This document shows positions 1-11,265 of a DNA stretch of 64,000 nucleotides, piece by piece. The first letter of the stretch is position 1. Every line of letters begins with the position of its first letter. The stretch is from Chalara sp. BL73. Its lineage: Eukaryota > Ascomycota > Leotiomycetes > Helotiales. The translations under genes and the position numbers were made by a program. The stretch spans positions 1,240,001 to 1,304,000 of the forward strand of contig CAKJVC010000006.1 of the NCBI GenBank assembly GCA_918026815.1. Direction: 5' to 3'. The notes below the pieces were generated by a model. It was not told where the DNA came from. It ran no database searches and saw only the letters and a program-made list of their open reading frames with translations.

Positions 1-886
1 GAGCGTATCTATCGATATCACCCGAGTACGCAGCAACAAGAATCAAAAGATCTTTGTTGACGTTCGGCAGATCAGCCGGCAGTGGCGAACAAAGAAGGGT
101 TGCCAGATCTTTCGATTCAGTAGTTGTGTCCTGAGCATACCAGCCGTTAGTGTGCTTATCGAAGAGGCTGAAGTCAAGTTTGTAGTGACAGATACCTCGA
201 CACTCGGTGATATCAAAATAGGGTCTGGAAATCAAGCCACTCGTCTCCAAGTTAGCTAATGACTCTATTGAAGACTTCTCTGGCACGTCGATTGAGGAAT
301 GGACAGCTGTGTCGCAATTGAGAAATGCGGGAGCCTGAGGATTATCCAAGTTGACTGAACGTGTATAATCATCCATAACAGCGTGTCTATACGGGCTAGC
401 CATAATAGAGTCGAAAATGGCCTGTCCCTTTGCACCGCTGTCACGTGCTTCTTCAGCAATAGAAACCTCTGGAAGAAGTTCAAGGCTGTGATACAGCTCG
501 GTGTAACCTGCAACAGCGCAGGCTCGACCAACCTGATAGCGCATGTGCGGGTACCGTGCAGCTAAAGCGCGGTACGTATCTTCGCTGGCAACATCAGGAT
601 GCCAAATGCAGTAAGGAAATTCATAAGGCTCATCCATGTTGGGGATGATGTTGCTCATGATCGAACGAGCGTTCAAAGCTCGAGTGAAGTCGGGGTAGGC
701 AGGCAAGCCCCGTAGACCTAAGGCAAATCCAAAGCGATGCCGGATCCCATATATAATGCTGAGACGCTCGCAAGGGCCGTCCATATTGCCGGGCAGTCTC
801 TCACCACGTATTGCAGCGCGATATTCATTAGTGCGGTCGTAGGCTCGAGGGGGTTCTTTCTCTGAATCATCTCTTGGGGTAGTCAT
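1..886 (-). CDS. Conserved fungal protein of unknown function, 3' end beyond the window
   Basis: An uninterrupted minus-strand frame runs from an ATG at 886 to the window edge, giving at least 295 residues. The stop codon lies outside. The N-terminus is charged and reads MTTPRDDSEKEPP. The body has stretches typical of soluble fungal proteins, such as YGIRHRFGFALGLRGLPAY and PYCIWHPDVASEDTYRAL, and at the cut edge LLILVAAYSGDIDRYA, which resembles the first helix pair of an ankyrin-like repeat. I recognise it as a lineage-expanded filamentous-fungal family without a named function, and I do not assign a role. The ATG was chosen because it is the first in the frame and there is no sign of an upstream exon. 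No signal peptide or membrane segment is visible. Confidence 0.7.
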   Translation of the reverse strand, partial: MTTPRDDSEKEPPRAYDRTNEYRAAIRGERLPGNMDGPCERLSIIYGIRHRFGFALGLRGLPAYPDFTRALNARSIMSNIIPNMDEPYEFPYCIWHPDVASEDTYRALAARYPHMRYQVGRACAVAGYTELYHSLELLPEVSIAEEARDSGAKGQAIFDSIMASPYRHAVMDDYTRSVNLDNPQAPAFLNCDTAVHSSIDVPEKSSIESLANLETSGLISRPYFDITECRGICHYKLDFSLFDKHTNGWYAQDTTTESKDLATLLCSPLPADLPNVNKDLLILVAAYSGDIDRYA

Positions 887-1228
887 TGGAGGACCAAAGT
901 GAAAAGACAAGTGTATGAGATGCTGAGAATTGAGAGGAGCTTCACGGAGGGTAGTGACAAAGTATACCTGGATTAACGGTGAAAAGAGCGGTATTTTTTA
1001 ATGTTGTTAGGTTACGCGAGCTGTTCTGGGGCCGTCAGCAAAGGGGCGGCAGGGATTGACACGTGACCATCCGCCACTGAAAGAGGTGTCAGAAATATGA
1101 TATTGAGAGAGGTATCACGTCGATAGATTACGGGTTGTTGAGTGCTTGTATTGTATGATCTGTATCTACGTTGTAGACCTGTAAGAGATTTCCCTGTTCC
1201 TTGGCCTATTACGTAAGCCAATTCCTGA
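887..1228. other. Non-coding interval with no supported gene
   Basis: This holds the presumed 5' flank of the minus-strand gene ending at 886 and the left boundary of the gene fragment that follows. The last part (about 1203-1229) carries a motif containing TTACGTAAGCC that recurs near 60656-60683. Confidence 0.4.
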
Positions 1229-1768
1229 CAAGAGGTGCAAAGTCTGCCGACCAACCTCGACGATGTTATTAAAGAAATAAAAGGCAAATCATATAAAGGC
1301 AGCACAGCCGACCTTGCCGACGCAGTCAGCCTTCCAGTGCTGATGATTGAACAGGCTGTTCAGAGTATGGTTGACGTAGCAGAGATTGGTGAGAAAATCG
1401 AGGAGGAAAAGAAAAAGAAGTTGATTTTGTTGATTATCTCATCCATTCTCTTCATTGTCCCCATTTTTGGGGGTGCTATCGGTGCCATAAACTGCCTCGC
1501 CACATTGGGACGCGTCATATCTCTCTTCGGCGAGCTAGGGTTTATCGCAACGGACCTTTACGATATTGTTGAAACTCCCGAGAATGCGCCGCTCATCATC
1601 TTCGGTGCGATCCTTGGCGTTGGGGCACTGAAAGGCGCGGCCAAACTTTCCAAGGCAGGGCAGGCGCGCCGGGGAATGTCCGATGCGGACCTCAAGAAGC
1701 TTGGTGGTGGGATCGACGTGAAGATTGGAAGAATAGATGCAATCATAAAGACGTGTCGTAAGAACTGA
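1229..1768 (+). pseudogene. Orphan C-terminal segment of a large secreted hydrolase-type protein (GH18-associated C-terminal domain)
   Basis: An open frame follows the stop at 1226-1228 and ends at 1768, about 179 codons. No Met occurs in its first 30 residues, so it has no proper start. The sequence has a lysine-rich helix (IEEEKKKK), then two hydrophobic segments (LILLIISSILFIVPIFGGAI and LIIFGAILGVGALKG) around a DLYDIVETPENAP stretch. It ends in RRGMSDADLKKLG and a final Cys. From memory of the family, this order matches the C-terminal tail of large fungal secreted GH18-type proteins. The catalytic part is absent upstream. I therefore call it a truncated remnant. It could still be an exon of an unusual short gene. 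Confidence 0.5.
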
Positions 1769-3339
1769 GATGGCGCCGAGTACCTGACTGTGAGTGACTA
1801 AGATTTGGGCCCTGTAATTTTATAGCCTCTTATATATCTCCTTCTCTTTTAGATAGCTAATCTTGACTACCTCACTTGGAATGCTCCTTCTCAATCGTCG
1901 TTATCACTGTGAAGAAGTTATGGTTGCTGGGGGATTGGGTTTGTTTTTAATACTACTGTATATAATTCGACCCTGAAGAGTTAACTGTCATGATGCTGTA
2001 ACTTGCAAGTGTGCTCGATCTCTCTTTCTTGTGTCGTGTAACTCGACTACCAGGTGACAACAAACTAAGAGGCCTTGCTAGACGGTTCATCCTTTTCACC
2101 ACCGACCTAAACAACAAGAGGGCTATATATACAGACCTCCTTGTAAATTGCGGAGGCCAGTTGGCAATTTGTCTGCAAGAAACAGACGGCTAGTTGCGGA
2201 ACCGTATGGAACCGTCGGGGCTGTGCTTAAGGAAGGTGGGATACTTGAAAATAAAAGTTCAAGACAACATGGTGCACTGAGTACTTCTAAATTCAAACAA
2301 ATACCATAATACCAAAACGTCTAATGCTAGCTAATGCGTAGTTTATTACTTAAATTTAAATGCTTTTTATTGTAAATATGTATTGCGAGCTGTATTTCGA
2401 TAACGCTAAACCGCGTCGCGATTGCATTTAAAGAATCTTTATTAAAAACAGCAGATATATTAGGGCATTTTGCTATATTAAAATGAAAGCCTCTGGCTTT
2501 GCGATCAGCAGTTAAATTGCGAGCAAATTGCTTGTGTGAAGTAGGCATATTGTAGTGACGAACAATGACTAAACGACATTAATTTTAGCAAAAGTTAGCA
2601 GAATCAGGACAAAGCTTCACAAGCTGCCTAATATAAGAGCCGGATTGGGACTATTGCTCGAGCTACCCAAATCTGACGCTTAAGTTATACCTCTGGTCTA
2701 TTCCCACGTTGTTGGCACATTATTTCATAGATTGGCAGGCAGTCGGAAAAGCAGCCAGCTTACAGCGTCGACTCCCAGCAGCCAAGAAGAATTTCAATCT
2801 GACTCTCATCGCTCTTTTGAGAAATCTATCAAGCTGGGGTCCCAAGAGAAATACTGTCCCAAGATAATATCACGTCATTACAACGGATGCGTCAGCGTCA
2901 GGGAGCCAGTTTGCTGGCGATTGGGAGGGCATAATTCGGCCCCCTGACGCTAGTGCCGAAAGGGGTGTGCCTCCGCGTGACCGCGAGATCTGCTCCACCT
3001 TCCTTCCCCCAGCGATCGTAAGCTGTCTCACGATTATTTAGACGCCCCAAAGTTAGCTTCGAATATTTTATAATTAGATTTCCCCGTTACTCTACCTACT
3101 AGTTGTATGTTTACTCATGAAACTTAAAAATTATTTTCGTGTAAAATAACATGAGAACATTTAAGTCATTTAAAGCTAACTCTTTATTTGATATACCAAT
3201 TTGATTACATCCTACTATCACCCCTTCCTTTCCTTTCCCCGCCTTACCCCCACCTTTCCTCCTTCCTCTCTACTAAATTCAGCAAACCTACTCCGTCTCC
3301 ACAGCCCCCTCTTTCGTCGCCTTCCCATCCTCCGACTTC
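1769..3339. other. AT-rich intergenic stretch with no supported gene
   Basis: Several short open frames occur (for example 2011-2193 and 2732-2947), but none has recognisable motifs, a plausible intron context or family resemblance. The 2280-2600 part is strongly AT-rich and could be an old miniature element. I could not define terminal repeats. The 3200-3340 end is pyrimidine-rich and probably holds the 3' end of the transporter transcript. Confidence 0.35.
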
Positions 3340-6300
3340 CTAGCCCTCCCAGCCTCCACGGCCCCCCGCCTTGACATTCTCTCGTTTCCTATGCCAAACA
3401 GTAAAATCCACCAAGCGATACTTATCTACCGTATCCTGAAGTTTTCCTTTATTCTCCTCCGAAGTGGGTTTAAACCACAAATTTACTTTCGCCTTGACGA
3501 AATGAGGAAGTCCACTCCAGAGCCACGGGAGCATATAGGTGCATCTGTAGCGGATGTGCTCGCGAGTTGGAATGTCGAAAATTGAGCGAAGTTCTTCGAG
3601 GGACCTAGAGGGAACGGAATTTCAGTGTGGGAGGAGAAAAAAACGGAGGGTACTGAGGGTCTGGGATGAGAAGGGGGGGGGAGTGGGAGGGGAAGAGGAA
3701 GAGGAAGAGCGAAAGGGAATGTGAGACATACCGGCCTTTGGTCTCGGGGACCCACAACCAAACCATTACGAGGGCTACCAGATTAAGTGCGGCCTATAAA
3801 CCGTTAGCTGATACTGCACTGAACACTAAAGTAGACTCCATAAACAGAGGGAGACCTACAAAAAGACTCAATGACCCCCTGTACCCATCCATCGAATTCG
3901 AAAGTGATGGAAATACCAAAAGTACAATCCCCAACCCCAAAAAATTAACACCAACCGCAAGTGAATGTCCCGCCTCTCTAACAACCAGGGGGAAAACCTC
4001 TGCACTAATAGCAAAAGGAGAGGTCCCCACTGTAGGCGAATAAGCAATAATATAAGCTAGTCCGAAAATAATAGCCACGGGCAAATTAACAACTTCTTCG
4101 CGGTCTGCGTTGATATTGAAGGAGAAGGCGAGGGTGAGCATGAAGATGAACATGGGGACGAAACCGAGCAGGAGGAGGGTGCTGCGCCCTACGGCGTCGA
4201 GAAGGTAGAATGCTGGCGCTCCGAAGCTGAGGTCAGGTGTGAGTTGGAGGAACGAGAAGAGGATGAGAAATGATGACTTACACGAAATTTGCAAGGCCGA
4301 TACCGAACCCTATCCATGCTACTGTATGATCAGGAGCACTGATACCTAGTAGAGTGGTCGATAAGAACACTATAAGAAGCGGTGGTATTAGCTTCAATAG
4401 ACAGTGTTAGATTTTAGGTCAGAGAAGAAAGTCATACTAATAGTATTTACCCCGCACAACTGCTGTGAAACCATCGCCGTCGAGGCACAAACCAAAGCTC
4501 TTCTCGATCGATCATCTCTGAACAACTGTTTCATACGTCCAAACACTGACGGGAAAATATGGCGTTTATGACTCGCCACATATAGCACTTTTACCACAGC
4601 TTGATCTTGAGCTTCCACATCACCTTTCTTATCACTTTTGCCCCCCTCGCCATTGGTTTTATCTCCTGTCTCTTCCCCAAGCGTTTCCGTGGCTCTTGAG
4701 GCTGAGACTCCTTTCTCGGAGGTAATTGCTTGTTCATTGCCATTTATGGATTCTGCTTCCGCGGCTATCTCTCTGTTGTCGGTTTGTTTGTCTTTTCCAG
4801 GTTTCGCAGTTGGCGCTGCTCCGTCATTGCTTTTTGCCTTGCTCCTGGAGACCTTTTTTGCTAGGCGGTCGGCCATGGTGGTGCATTCGGATTGGAGTTG
4901 AAAATGGGCGTAGACTTGGTCGCGGGCTGCTAGTAAACGGGAAACTGGAGCTGGTCGCAACATGGTGAAAGATTCGAGTGCTTTCTCTGCTCTGTTGATT
5001 TGGTGAGTTTCTAGTATTTGGATAGTGAAGCTTTGGATATGTGCTGACCTTCCTCGTTTCATGAGGTATCTTGGAGACTCTTGGTACTTAGTTAGATTGT
5101 ACTTTGAAGAATAAGAAGACCAGAAGACTAACCAGGCATAAAATACACGAGAAACAACAGAACCATAGTCGGTATTATGATTGTTGCTATTTGTATCCGC
5201 CAGATTGTCTTCATGTCAGCGTTGATATTAAAGGTAGCCAAGTTGGATGAGAAACCCAGGAAGATACCGAATGCGTCACTCAACTGCCATGTAGCAAGGA
5301 GGTTTCCTTCGTGTCTGTTAGCTATTATTGTGAAAGGGGTTTCTGCCAAGAAGTGCGCACCTCGGAGATGATTCGGGGCCTTAAAAATGGAAATCTCGGA
5401 ATCAGTCTACTCGTTCTTTTGGAAGGGCAATTTTACTGTTAGAAACCGAGCACTTACCACTTCTGCAGTTAGCAAAGGCGCTGACGAAGCTTTCGCAGCT
5501 AGTGTTAACCCAGTAATGATTCTGCAGCCTATGACTTGCTCGATGGAAGTTGAGAATGATTGTCCGATGGTAGAGGCTATTGAGAGGACGCAAGCAATTG
5601 CCATAGCGCCCCTGCGGCCGAGGAAGTAATCTTGTAGGGGGTCCGAGAGGAAAGGCGCTCTGTTGGAAAGTCAAAATTAGGCTTGGATCAAGGGATATAT
5701 CTCCATATACTTACAGAAGACCTCCGGCGAGGAAAGGAATAGAGTTCAGAGCCCCAAATTTCCAAACGTCATTAGTGCTTTGTGTTCCATTGCTTTGCGT
5801 TCCATTGCTTTGTGTGCCATTGCTTGGTGGGACGCCTTGGCTCGATATGTTGAACTCCTTTGTTATACCCAGATTTGCGCCGTTCATAGCTGCGAACGAG
5901 TCAGCGAAGCCCTGAAGAGATATCTAGCAAGAGAATATACCCGATTGAGTCCATCCCCAAGAAGGTTGTTAATATTGTTAACCAAAGTCCTTAGAAGCGA
6001 GCACTTACTGAATAATACCCGCAAGACAAGCCGACAATATGGAACCCTTGAGATACTTCGACTGACCCCAAAACCCCTCCTCAACTTCACGAACAAATTT
6101 ATTAGGGTTCTCATCGTTGGCCCCAAGATAATATCTCGCCTCTGGCGAGAGATGTTCCAATTCTGGAAGCAGCAAAGCAGTTAATTTGTTTTTCTGCAAG
6201 TATGCTCCGCATTTAAAGAGCTTAGCGTGCACTTCCAACCCTGGATATGTCTGCGCATACCTCTCCACCTCAGCAGCTAGTTCTGTGTCGTTATTATTTG

Positions 6301-6758
6301 CAAATGTGTCCTCCATGTCGAGTAAATCGATTGGTGCCTCGAGCATACGACCGGATCCGCCGCTGTCTGAGCTTGTACGGGATATTTGGGAGGCGTTGGA
6401 TGATGTTGATCTCTGTGGGACGTTAGTTACAAATTATTAAACTCGATGTGCAATGTTGCTTGCCCTTCCTTTGGACTGGACATTATCTGCTGTTTCGTGA
6501 TCGTTGGCTTTGAGTATCTGATCATCTTGAGGCTCGGGATGGGGCTCTCCCTAGAAAGTTTCAATAATATTTTAGCAAGATGTCAAATAAGTACAGTACC
6601 ATTCGCCCATTTCATTTCGATGCTCAAAACTTTTGAGAATAGCAATTTCATCACGTCCACTCATTGAAATTGGGGTAGAGGAGCATGTCATCTTGGAGCT
6701 GGGAAGGGTTTCAAGATTAGAGCCTTACCTCTGGTGATGATTTGTTTGATCCCGCCAT
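3340..6758 (-). CDS. MFS sugar transporter (sugar porter family), multi-exon
   Basis: Sugar porters move hexoses, polyols or related solutes across the plasma membrane through 12 helices. The gene reads on the minus strand from ATG at 6758 (MAGSNKSSPE, then a gtaagg donor) to TAG at 3340 with about nine or ten short introns. Recognisable blocks in order are a charged N-terminal extension with a PEARYYLG stretch, a FLGRRGAM loop (the G-R-R/K-G sugar porter signature) near 5620, an APNHLRG segment near 5370, a PESPRYLMKRGR motif near 5080, and a long Lys/Glu-rich cytosolic insertion at about 4600-4870. Then come SQQLCGVNTISM near 4460, LLDAVGRSTLLLLGFVPMF, and PETKGR split from SLEEL by an intron at 3605-3731. 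The large charged central loop is longer than in typical hexose permeases. I cannot predict the substrate. Internal exon edges in the first 500 bp of the gene are uncertain. Confidence 0.82.
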
Positions 6759-7982
6759 GACAGTCGAAGTGTAGGAAGATATCTGAAGCTGGGAAATTGA
6801 ACAAAGTGTGTAAACGTTCTCTTAATGTACAGCAAAGTAGTAACACAAAGAGCCGGAATCTCTCGACGAGGTTATTTTCTCAGCCTCGCAAGGCACCTCA
6901 CCATGCATATTTGCTGAGCCGAAACTCTGCCAGCCCAATATTGGAAATATCACACACATTGGACATACCCACGTATCGCTGCCGCCGGAGGAAATGAGGA
7001 GGCTCTTCAATAAGTCCCCTGTGATATATTAATGCTGATACCTCTTCTTCGAGGGGCAAGATGTCATGCATTGGGTGCACTTGCAACTCAGTTTGAGTTT
7101 GAGCAAGGTCACCGGGCTGTGCGAGACGGGGATTTGGGATCAGGATGAACACCCAAGTTCGCATACCGAGTAGCCACAACTGTAGCAACATGGCGCGTTA
7201 ATGGGGCACAACGGTTGAGCTTGTCAGCAGCGACTAGGGTTGCGACTGGTAATCCTTCTTAACTATCATTCTAACTTCTGGTTTCCATAAAAATATACAG
7301 TTTTATACTATAGAAACTAGATATGAATATACTTTTATGTAGACTCTTATGCTTTTGCCGCTTAAAATTCAGGCAATTTCCCCAAGTATACAATTCTGCG
7401 GGGAGGATTCTTAGAAAATTACAATGCTTAGCTGCTAGACTTAGCTCTACCAAGACACCCCCCGTATATTCAATTATGGCGAATAATCATCTTTTGGTCT
7501 TACGAATCATTATGGGTGTAATCATCTAAACGCTACACCTAACAGCACAACCCAAGTAGCGACAGCCTGTTAAAAATGCCGCCCGGCCGTTACACACGTG
7601 TGGTGTGGAGGGCGAGGCTGAATGAAAGCGAGGCAAGGCTTATTTGGACAGTTCTTGGGGGCGATATCATTGGACGGCTCGGATCCCTTATACGCCTCAT
7701 TTGTTGAATTATGACATTCGTTAAAACCACAGCCCACCGTCCTGCACCTATTCACACAATGTCTCACTTTCATGTGCGACCTTATTCCGTTACATCCGGG
7801 CCAGACCAGTTTGTGCGTGGCCCCACTTTGCTGGCTTTGGTGATATGCTTTCGTGCAGAAACATCGTGCTCATCATTTATCCACAGAGCCATACCCTTAG
7901 GCTAGTATCTGCTGTCATCATCTTCACACCGTGTCGAGGATCTTCACATGGAGGACAAGACGAAAACGCTTGAGCAATCACA
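6759..7982. other. Intergenic interval with no supported gene
   Basis: This is the shared 5' region of the minus-strand transporter and the plus-strand ankyrin gene. A 97-codon minus frame at 6898-7191 has no recognised motif and I do not call it. A short upstream ATG at 7949, out of frame with the ankyrin gene, ends at a TAG just after the ankyrin start and could act as a uORF. Confidence 0.35.
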
Positions 7983-9324
7983 ATGCCGGTGTCTGAGATA
8001 GTTGGCCTAGTAGCAGCTATTGTGCAGTTTACTGACTTCATTACAAGTAAGACAATAATATTTGTCCTGCAATCTCACATTCGCGGTGAGAGCTAATTGC
8101 GACCCTCAGAGACTGTAACATTTATCCAAAACAGCAAAGATACTGGGAAGGCTCATCATCAAGGTGCGCAAGTCTCTGATTTGCCTGGTCCCCACATCTT
8201 TTTGTTTGAAGGGAATTTAACTGACTTGGCGAAATAGATTTGATTAAACTCGGAATACAGCTTGGGCGATTTAAAGAGAGTCTTCAATTTTTCAAACGTG
8301 CCGCGAACAAGCTCGAATCATCGAAATATCAGACGGAATCACGGTTGCGGATATTGAAGGAATTTCAAAAGGATATTCGGGAAAGCGAGAAAGCTATCTA
8401 CTCCCTATTCACGTGCCGGGGAAAGTATTTAAAACCTAAAAACCGGTTAACTCTTCAACTTGTTATCGATCATTGGGTTTTCGATCGTAATGGTAAAGAA
8501 GAAGTCCAAATTGGTATTACTGAAGTTGAAGCTATTGTGGAGCAAGCTAAGAACCGTCTCGAAGAAGCGAGAATGTACGTCTGCACCCCATTCGTTATTA
8601 GAATAAGACATTCATCTGCTCTAGTGATATAGGCGTAGATAACCATGATCACATACTTGACATAAAGTATCAGGTACCTGTATTACCTCCATCACATCCA
8701 ACATACCCTCTGGAACGATTTTCTTCGGACAGCTCCACGCCCTCGAATGCATCGAACTCATCTGCTATCACAAGGTTTTCCAGCTATGAGACTGAGACGC
8801 CAACTAAATTTCTGCAGTACGAATGGGACCTCGATCTAGATCTATCTGACAGATCAAGGCTTCAGATTGAACTCATCTCTGCAATCGAAATAAAGAAAGA
8901 TTACAAGCTGGTCAGAAAGCTGTTGAATAGTGAAGGACAGGATCCATTGGCGAAAGACAACAGCGGTTGGTCTGTGTTTCACTATGCTGTGAGAGGAGGC
9001 AGCAAAACTGTGATGCGCGAACTTCTTGACACCAAGAAACTCAAGGAGCAGAAGGGGTTTAACACGCGTGATATACATGGGGATACAGCCCTTCATTTCG
9101 CATCATCCCTGGGGTCGAGAACAATGGCCAAGGAACTACTTGCAGCTGGTTCCGCCAGGGATCTTGTGAATCTTGCCGGCTATTCACCGCTGGCAGTTGC
9201 TGTCGAGAGGAAACATGTGGCTGTTGTCGAAATTTTGTTGAAGTACAATGCCAAATGTATACCCGAGAACCCGGAAAGCCTGAGGAAGATCCGAAACGAA
9301 ATCAGATATCTCCAAAGCAAGTGA
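7983..9324 (+). CDS. Ankyrin-repeat protein with fungal STAND-type N-terminal domain
   Basis: Four exons fit: 7983-8046, 8110-8163, 8238-8574 and 8625-9324, giving 384 residues with all phases consistent. The start MPVSEIVGLVAAIVQFTDFIT is the hydrophobic first helix typical of the N-terminal domain found on fungal STAND/NLR proteins. It is followed by a helical region rich in Lys and Glu (KLGIQLGRFKESLQFFKRAA, then EVEAIVEQAKNRLEEAR). After a Ser/Thr-rich linker, the C-terminal half carries ankyrin units: DPLAKDNSGWSVFHYAVRGG, FNTRDIHGDTALHFASSLGS and LVNLAGYSPLAVAVERKHVA. There is no NACHT or NB-ARC module between, so it is an NLR-like protein without the nucleotide-binding switch. This layout suggests a signalling or decoy role in heterokaryon incompatibility, which is inference. 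The 8238 start is fixed by the junction codon GAT spanning 8163 and 8238-8239. Confidence 0.85.
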
Positions 9325-11265
9325 GCTCGGCTGGATGAAGGTCGGCGATGTTCAAACAGAAGCTTGATATTATGGCGACGGTCTCGAAATCCAAATCCAA
9401 ACGAAGGTGTTTTACTTATATCATAATCACCCATCGGCTCGAAGGCGAAGCCTCTCAAAGTATCGTTCTCGCTTGAGCGCTTTGTCGGGACGACGGCTCA
9501 AAGAATGGAGATGGGTGGTTCGATTAATTTCTCTGTCGGCTGAATACTCCGCTACTCTGGGTCTCCCCTTCGCGGAGTGCATAGATATCGACCAAGATTA
9601 GGTTGGGTTGGCCAAGTCCAGATGCCTCAATGCCAGAGCTCCAACAATCTCCAGCGAACATATCCTGCGTTCGTCTACGACCTTCTCGCAACCTATGAGG
9701 ATCTCAACCGGGGGGCGTTCGCAGCCCAAGGTCAGCGAGTCCTTGAGATAGGGACCACATGAGCGAAGGAAGGGTTGCGGAAAGAGATGCTCGGGAATGA
9801 GACTGGAGATCAGGCCGTATTTATATTCGATGGTTCGCGCTACCATAACTCTAAGCTAAAGGCACTTTTAGACAACCAAGCGTAAGTGGCTTTAAGAGTG
9901 GTTCCCGCCAATTCTGGTGCTACACCAGATAAGACACGAGTGTCCGCCAAGTCTTTTTTTTCCTTCAGGGTAGTTTAAGTGCGTACTTTTCAGTCCTACT
10001 CGCCTAGACATGCATATATATACTAACACACTAAGCCGACATGGGTTGATACTTTTTCACCGTACAGGAAAACACTATAGGTTTTATATCTATTGAACCG
10101 CAGAGTTTCCATGAGCGGCTCATGTTTTAGACTTGACCATAGATGGTATCAATAACAGGATTCTATATTAGCGTCATCCGGAGGTTCAGCCCGGCAACGC
10201 TTCAGTCCTTGACATTCATTGGGCACCAATGAATCCGCCCGCCACTTGTCTTCTTGATTATAGATAAACGTGGAGTAAGTGGCCGAGCAATGTATTGCAT
10301 AATATATAAGTAGCTACATTTCTTATAATAGCAGCTTCGTGCTTAAATACTTTAGTTATCTGAATATCAGTTATTTAGCTGGCTTCGTATCGTCTTCGCT
10401 CCTATGTGAAGAACCCTGTTTAGTCTATTTCAATACACTGCACCGGCCGACGACCCCAAGCCCTCTTCAGAGCCGAAGGCTACCCCAAACGTTATAAGCA
10501 AGTACAGTTTTCCCTGGAATCAACCTTGAAGGTAATAAGCGCCCCGGTTTTCAGGGACCAGTAGCGTGCTGGGCTGTGTAGGCGAAAGTGACTTGTCATC
10601 AACAATAGATATCACCTCCACATTTCGCTGGTGCCACAATGCTACATACCTCTCGGATATTTCGTGACCTACCTTCGCCGTCAACGACAGGCTCAATCAG
10701 ATGTCCTGTGAATTGGGCCTTTCGGAAAAGCAGATGGTTTACTCGGGGTTGGACCCTTTAGGAGCTTCTTGCTCCGATATCCGTTGAATTTTTCTCTAAA
10801 GACTGGGAACAACTGGTCGATAAGAAACCTCTAGGGGGCAGTAGCGGATAGCAAGCGCCCCAAAGTCATACTTAAAAGTAGCCTTTTTTATTAAGTACTG
10901 GAATCAGTACCTGTTTTTCGCGGCGGGGTAGATAACGAGGGTGTAAAACAAATGTTCAAAGATAAAACATTTTACAAGAAGTGTTCTCGATATCATTGAG
11001 AGGCTGTGGCAGACGATAACACGTATGCTCTCGAGAGCAATGGTTTTACAGTGGTTACATTATTGGGATGTCGCTTATGCTCTATATCTTCAGCTCAACG
11101 TAAACTGCAGAAACACAATTTTCAAGTTCTACGGTCATTCATCAATACTAGAAAAAGCCATATGGTCTAGATCCGAACTGTGAACTCACACTAGCGTCAG
11201 CGGCCAAGACACAGGTCTCCAGCCACATACAAGTTATCGAACTGGCTACTTCATATAGACATGCC
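9325..11265. other. Long intergenic stretch with no supported gene
   Basis: Only short, unrelated open frames on both strands. I see no terminal repeats, tRNA-like structure or family resemblance. Part of it must serve as 3' region for the ankyrin gene and for the convergent minus-strand gene that ends at 11266. Confidence 0.3.
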
